Below, in pieces: positions 63,745 to 64,000 of a DNA stretch of 64,000 nucleotides. The notes beneath the pieces were generated by a model that made no database searches, was not told where the DNA came from, and saw nothing but the letters and a program-made list of their open reading frames with translations. Within the stretch, counting starts at the first letter, position 1, and every line of letters begins with the position of its first letter. The position numbers and the translations under genes were made by a program. Source of the DNA: Ariolimax columbianus (Eukaryota; Mollusca; Gastropoda; Stylommatophora; Arionidae); assembly GCA_036924085.1 (NCBI GenBank), contig JAVGWX010000007.1, positions 96,742,641-96,806,640 of the forward strand, read 5' to 3'.

Positions 63745-64000
63745 TATAAGTCTGGCCCTCTGGTGTTATCCTTTACGATAATCTGGACGTCAGCCAGCCT
63801 TAGCTTGGCCACCACTGGTCTAGAGAGAGAGAGCTTGCCGTTGATGAGGGGTCCAGGGTATGCGAATTGGTGCACAGCTGTCAGTTCATAATTATCGTCT
63901 CTAAGAGCTGGCGTGGCAGCACATTTGTTTTGTTGAGAATTATTGTGAGACCAAAATCTTTGCAGGCCTGGGAGAAGCGATCTATCAACCTCTGAAGTTC
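63745..64000 (-). pseudogene. LINE F RT fragment running off the window
   Basis: The reverse strand from the window edge encodes ELQRLIDRFSQACKDFGLTI then ILNKTNVLPRQ, the segment immediately after the catalytic (Y/F)ADD motif. The RT core should lie just right of the window. Confidence 0.8.

Overview
The window looks like intergenic and intronic DNA of an animal nuclear genome. There are no operons, ribosome-binding sites, rRNA genes or CRISPR arrays. It holds non-LTR retrotransposon (LINE) remnants, SINEs with RNA polymerase III boxes and target-site duplications, solo LTRs, and more than thirty tandem arrays with units of 14-56 bp. The mix of RTE/BovB-like, CR1/L2-like and RNase H-bearing LINEs with abundant minisatellites would fit a mollusc, perhaps a heterobranch gastropod. 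That placement is inference from memory; nothing in the window proves it.

The best host gene is a three-exon gene on the + strand. Its coding exons are 14046-14203, 18749-18890 and 23287-24282. The splice phases match exactly and give a 431-residue protein with a coiled-coil-like N-terminus and a basic, serine-rich C-terminal half. I do not recognise the family. Intron 1 is filled by a 1.8 kb minisatellite, intron 2 by an 0.9 kb minisatellite and two LINE remnants, and another minisatellite starts about 14 bp after the stop codon. Weaker exon candidates lie at 27933-28482 (two exons), 34191-34325 and 42082-42144.

Layout. 0-2.4 kb: GATA repeats, a 38-bp array, SINE S1. 2.4-7.1 kb: a nested pile, in which an RTE-like LINE was hit by a 355-bp insert and by a second LINE with an open 3' ORF, followed by a third LINE split by a solo LTR. 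7.1-14 kb: arrays, SINEs and a second solo LTR. 14-24.3 kb: the gene. 24.3-31.5 kb: 30-bp and 14-bp arrays, LINE pieces and CA/TA repeats. 31.5-36 kb: sparse sequence, tRNA-derived SINEs and a very homogeneous 47-bp array. 36.4-42 kb: a 29-bp array split by an expanded SINE and by two RTE-type LINEs. 43-50.4 kb: minisatellites and LINE ends. 50.4-58 kb: two CR1-like copies each hit by S1, an S1 with a 30-bp expansion, and RNase H LINE pieces. 58-64 kb: a tRNA-like SINE, 20-bp and 27-bp arrays, a Penelope-like remnant and a fragmented minus-strand LINE reaching the window edge.

The main theme is that many arrays can be traced to a transposable element that supplied the unit. Two grew from conserved LINE protein-coding motifs, three or four from different parts of SINE S1, one from another dispersed repeat and one from a LINE 3' end. 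Single insertions with target-site duplications date several events relative to each other. All family names here (S1-S5, LINE A-H) are local labels.
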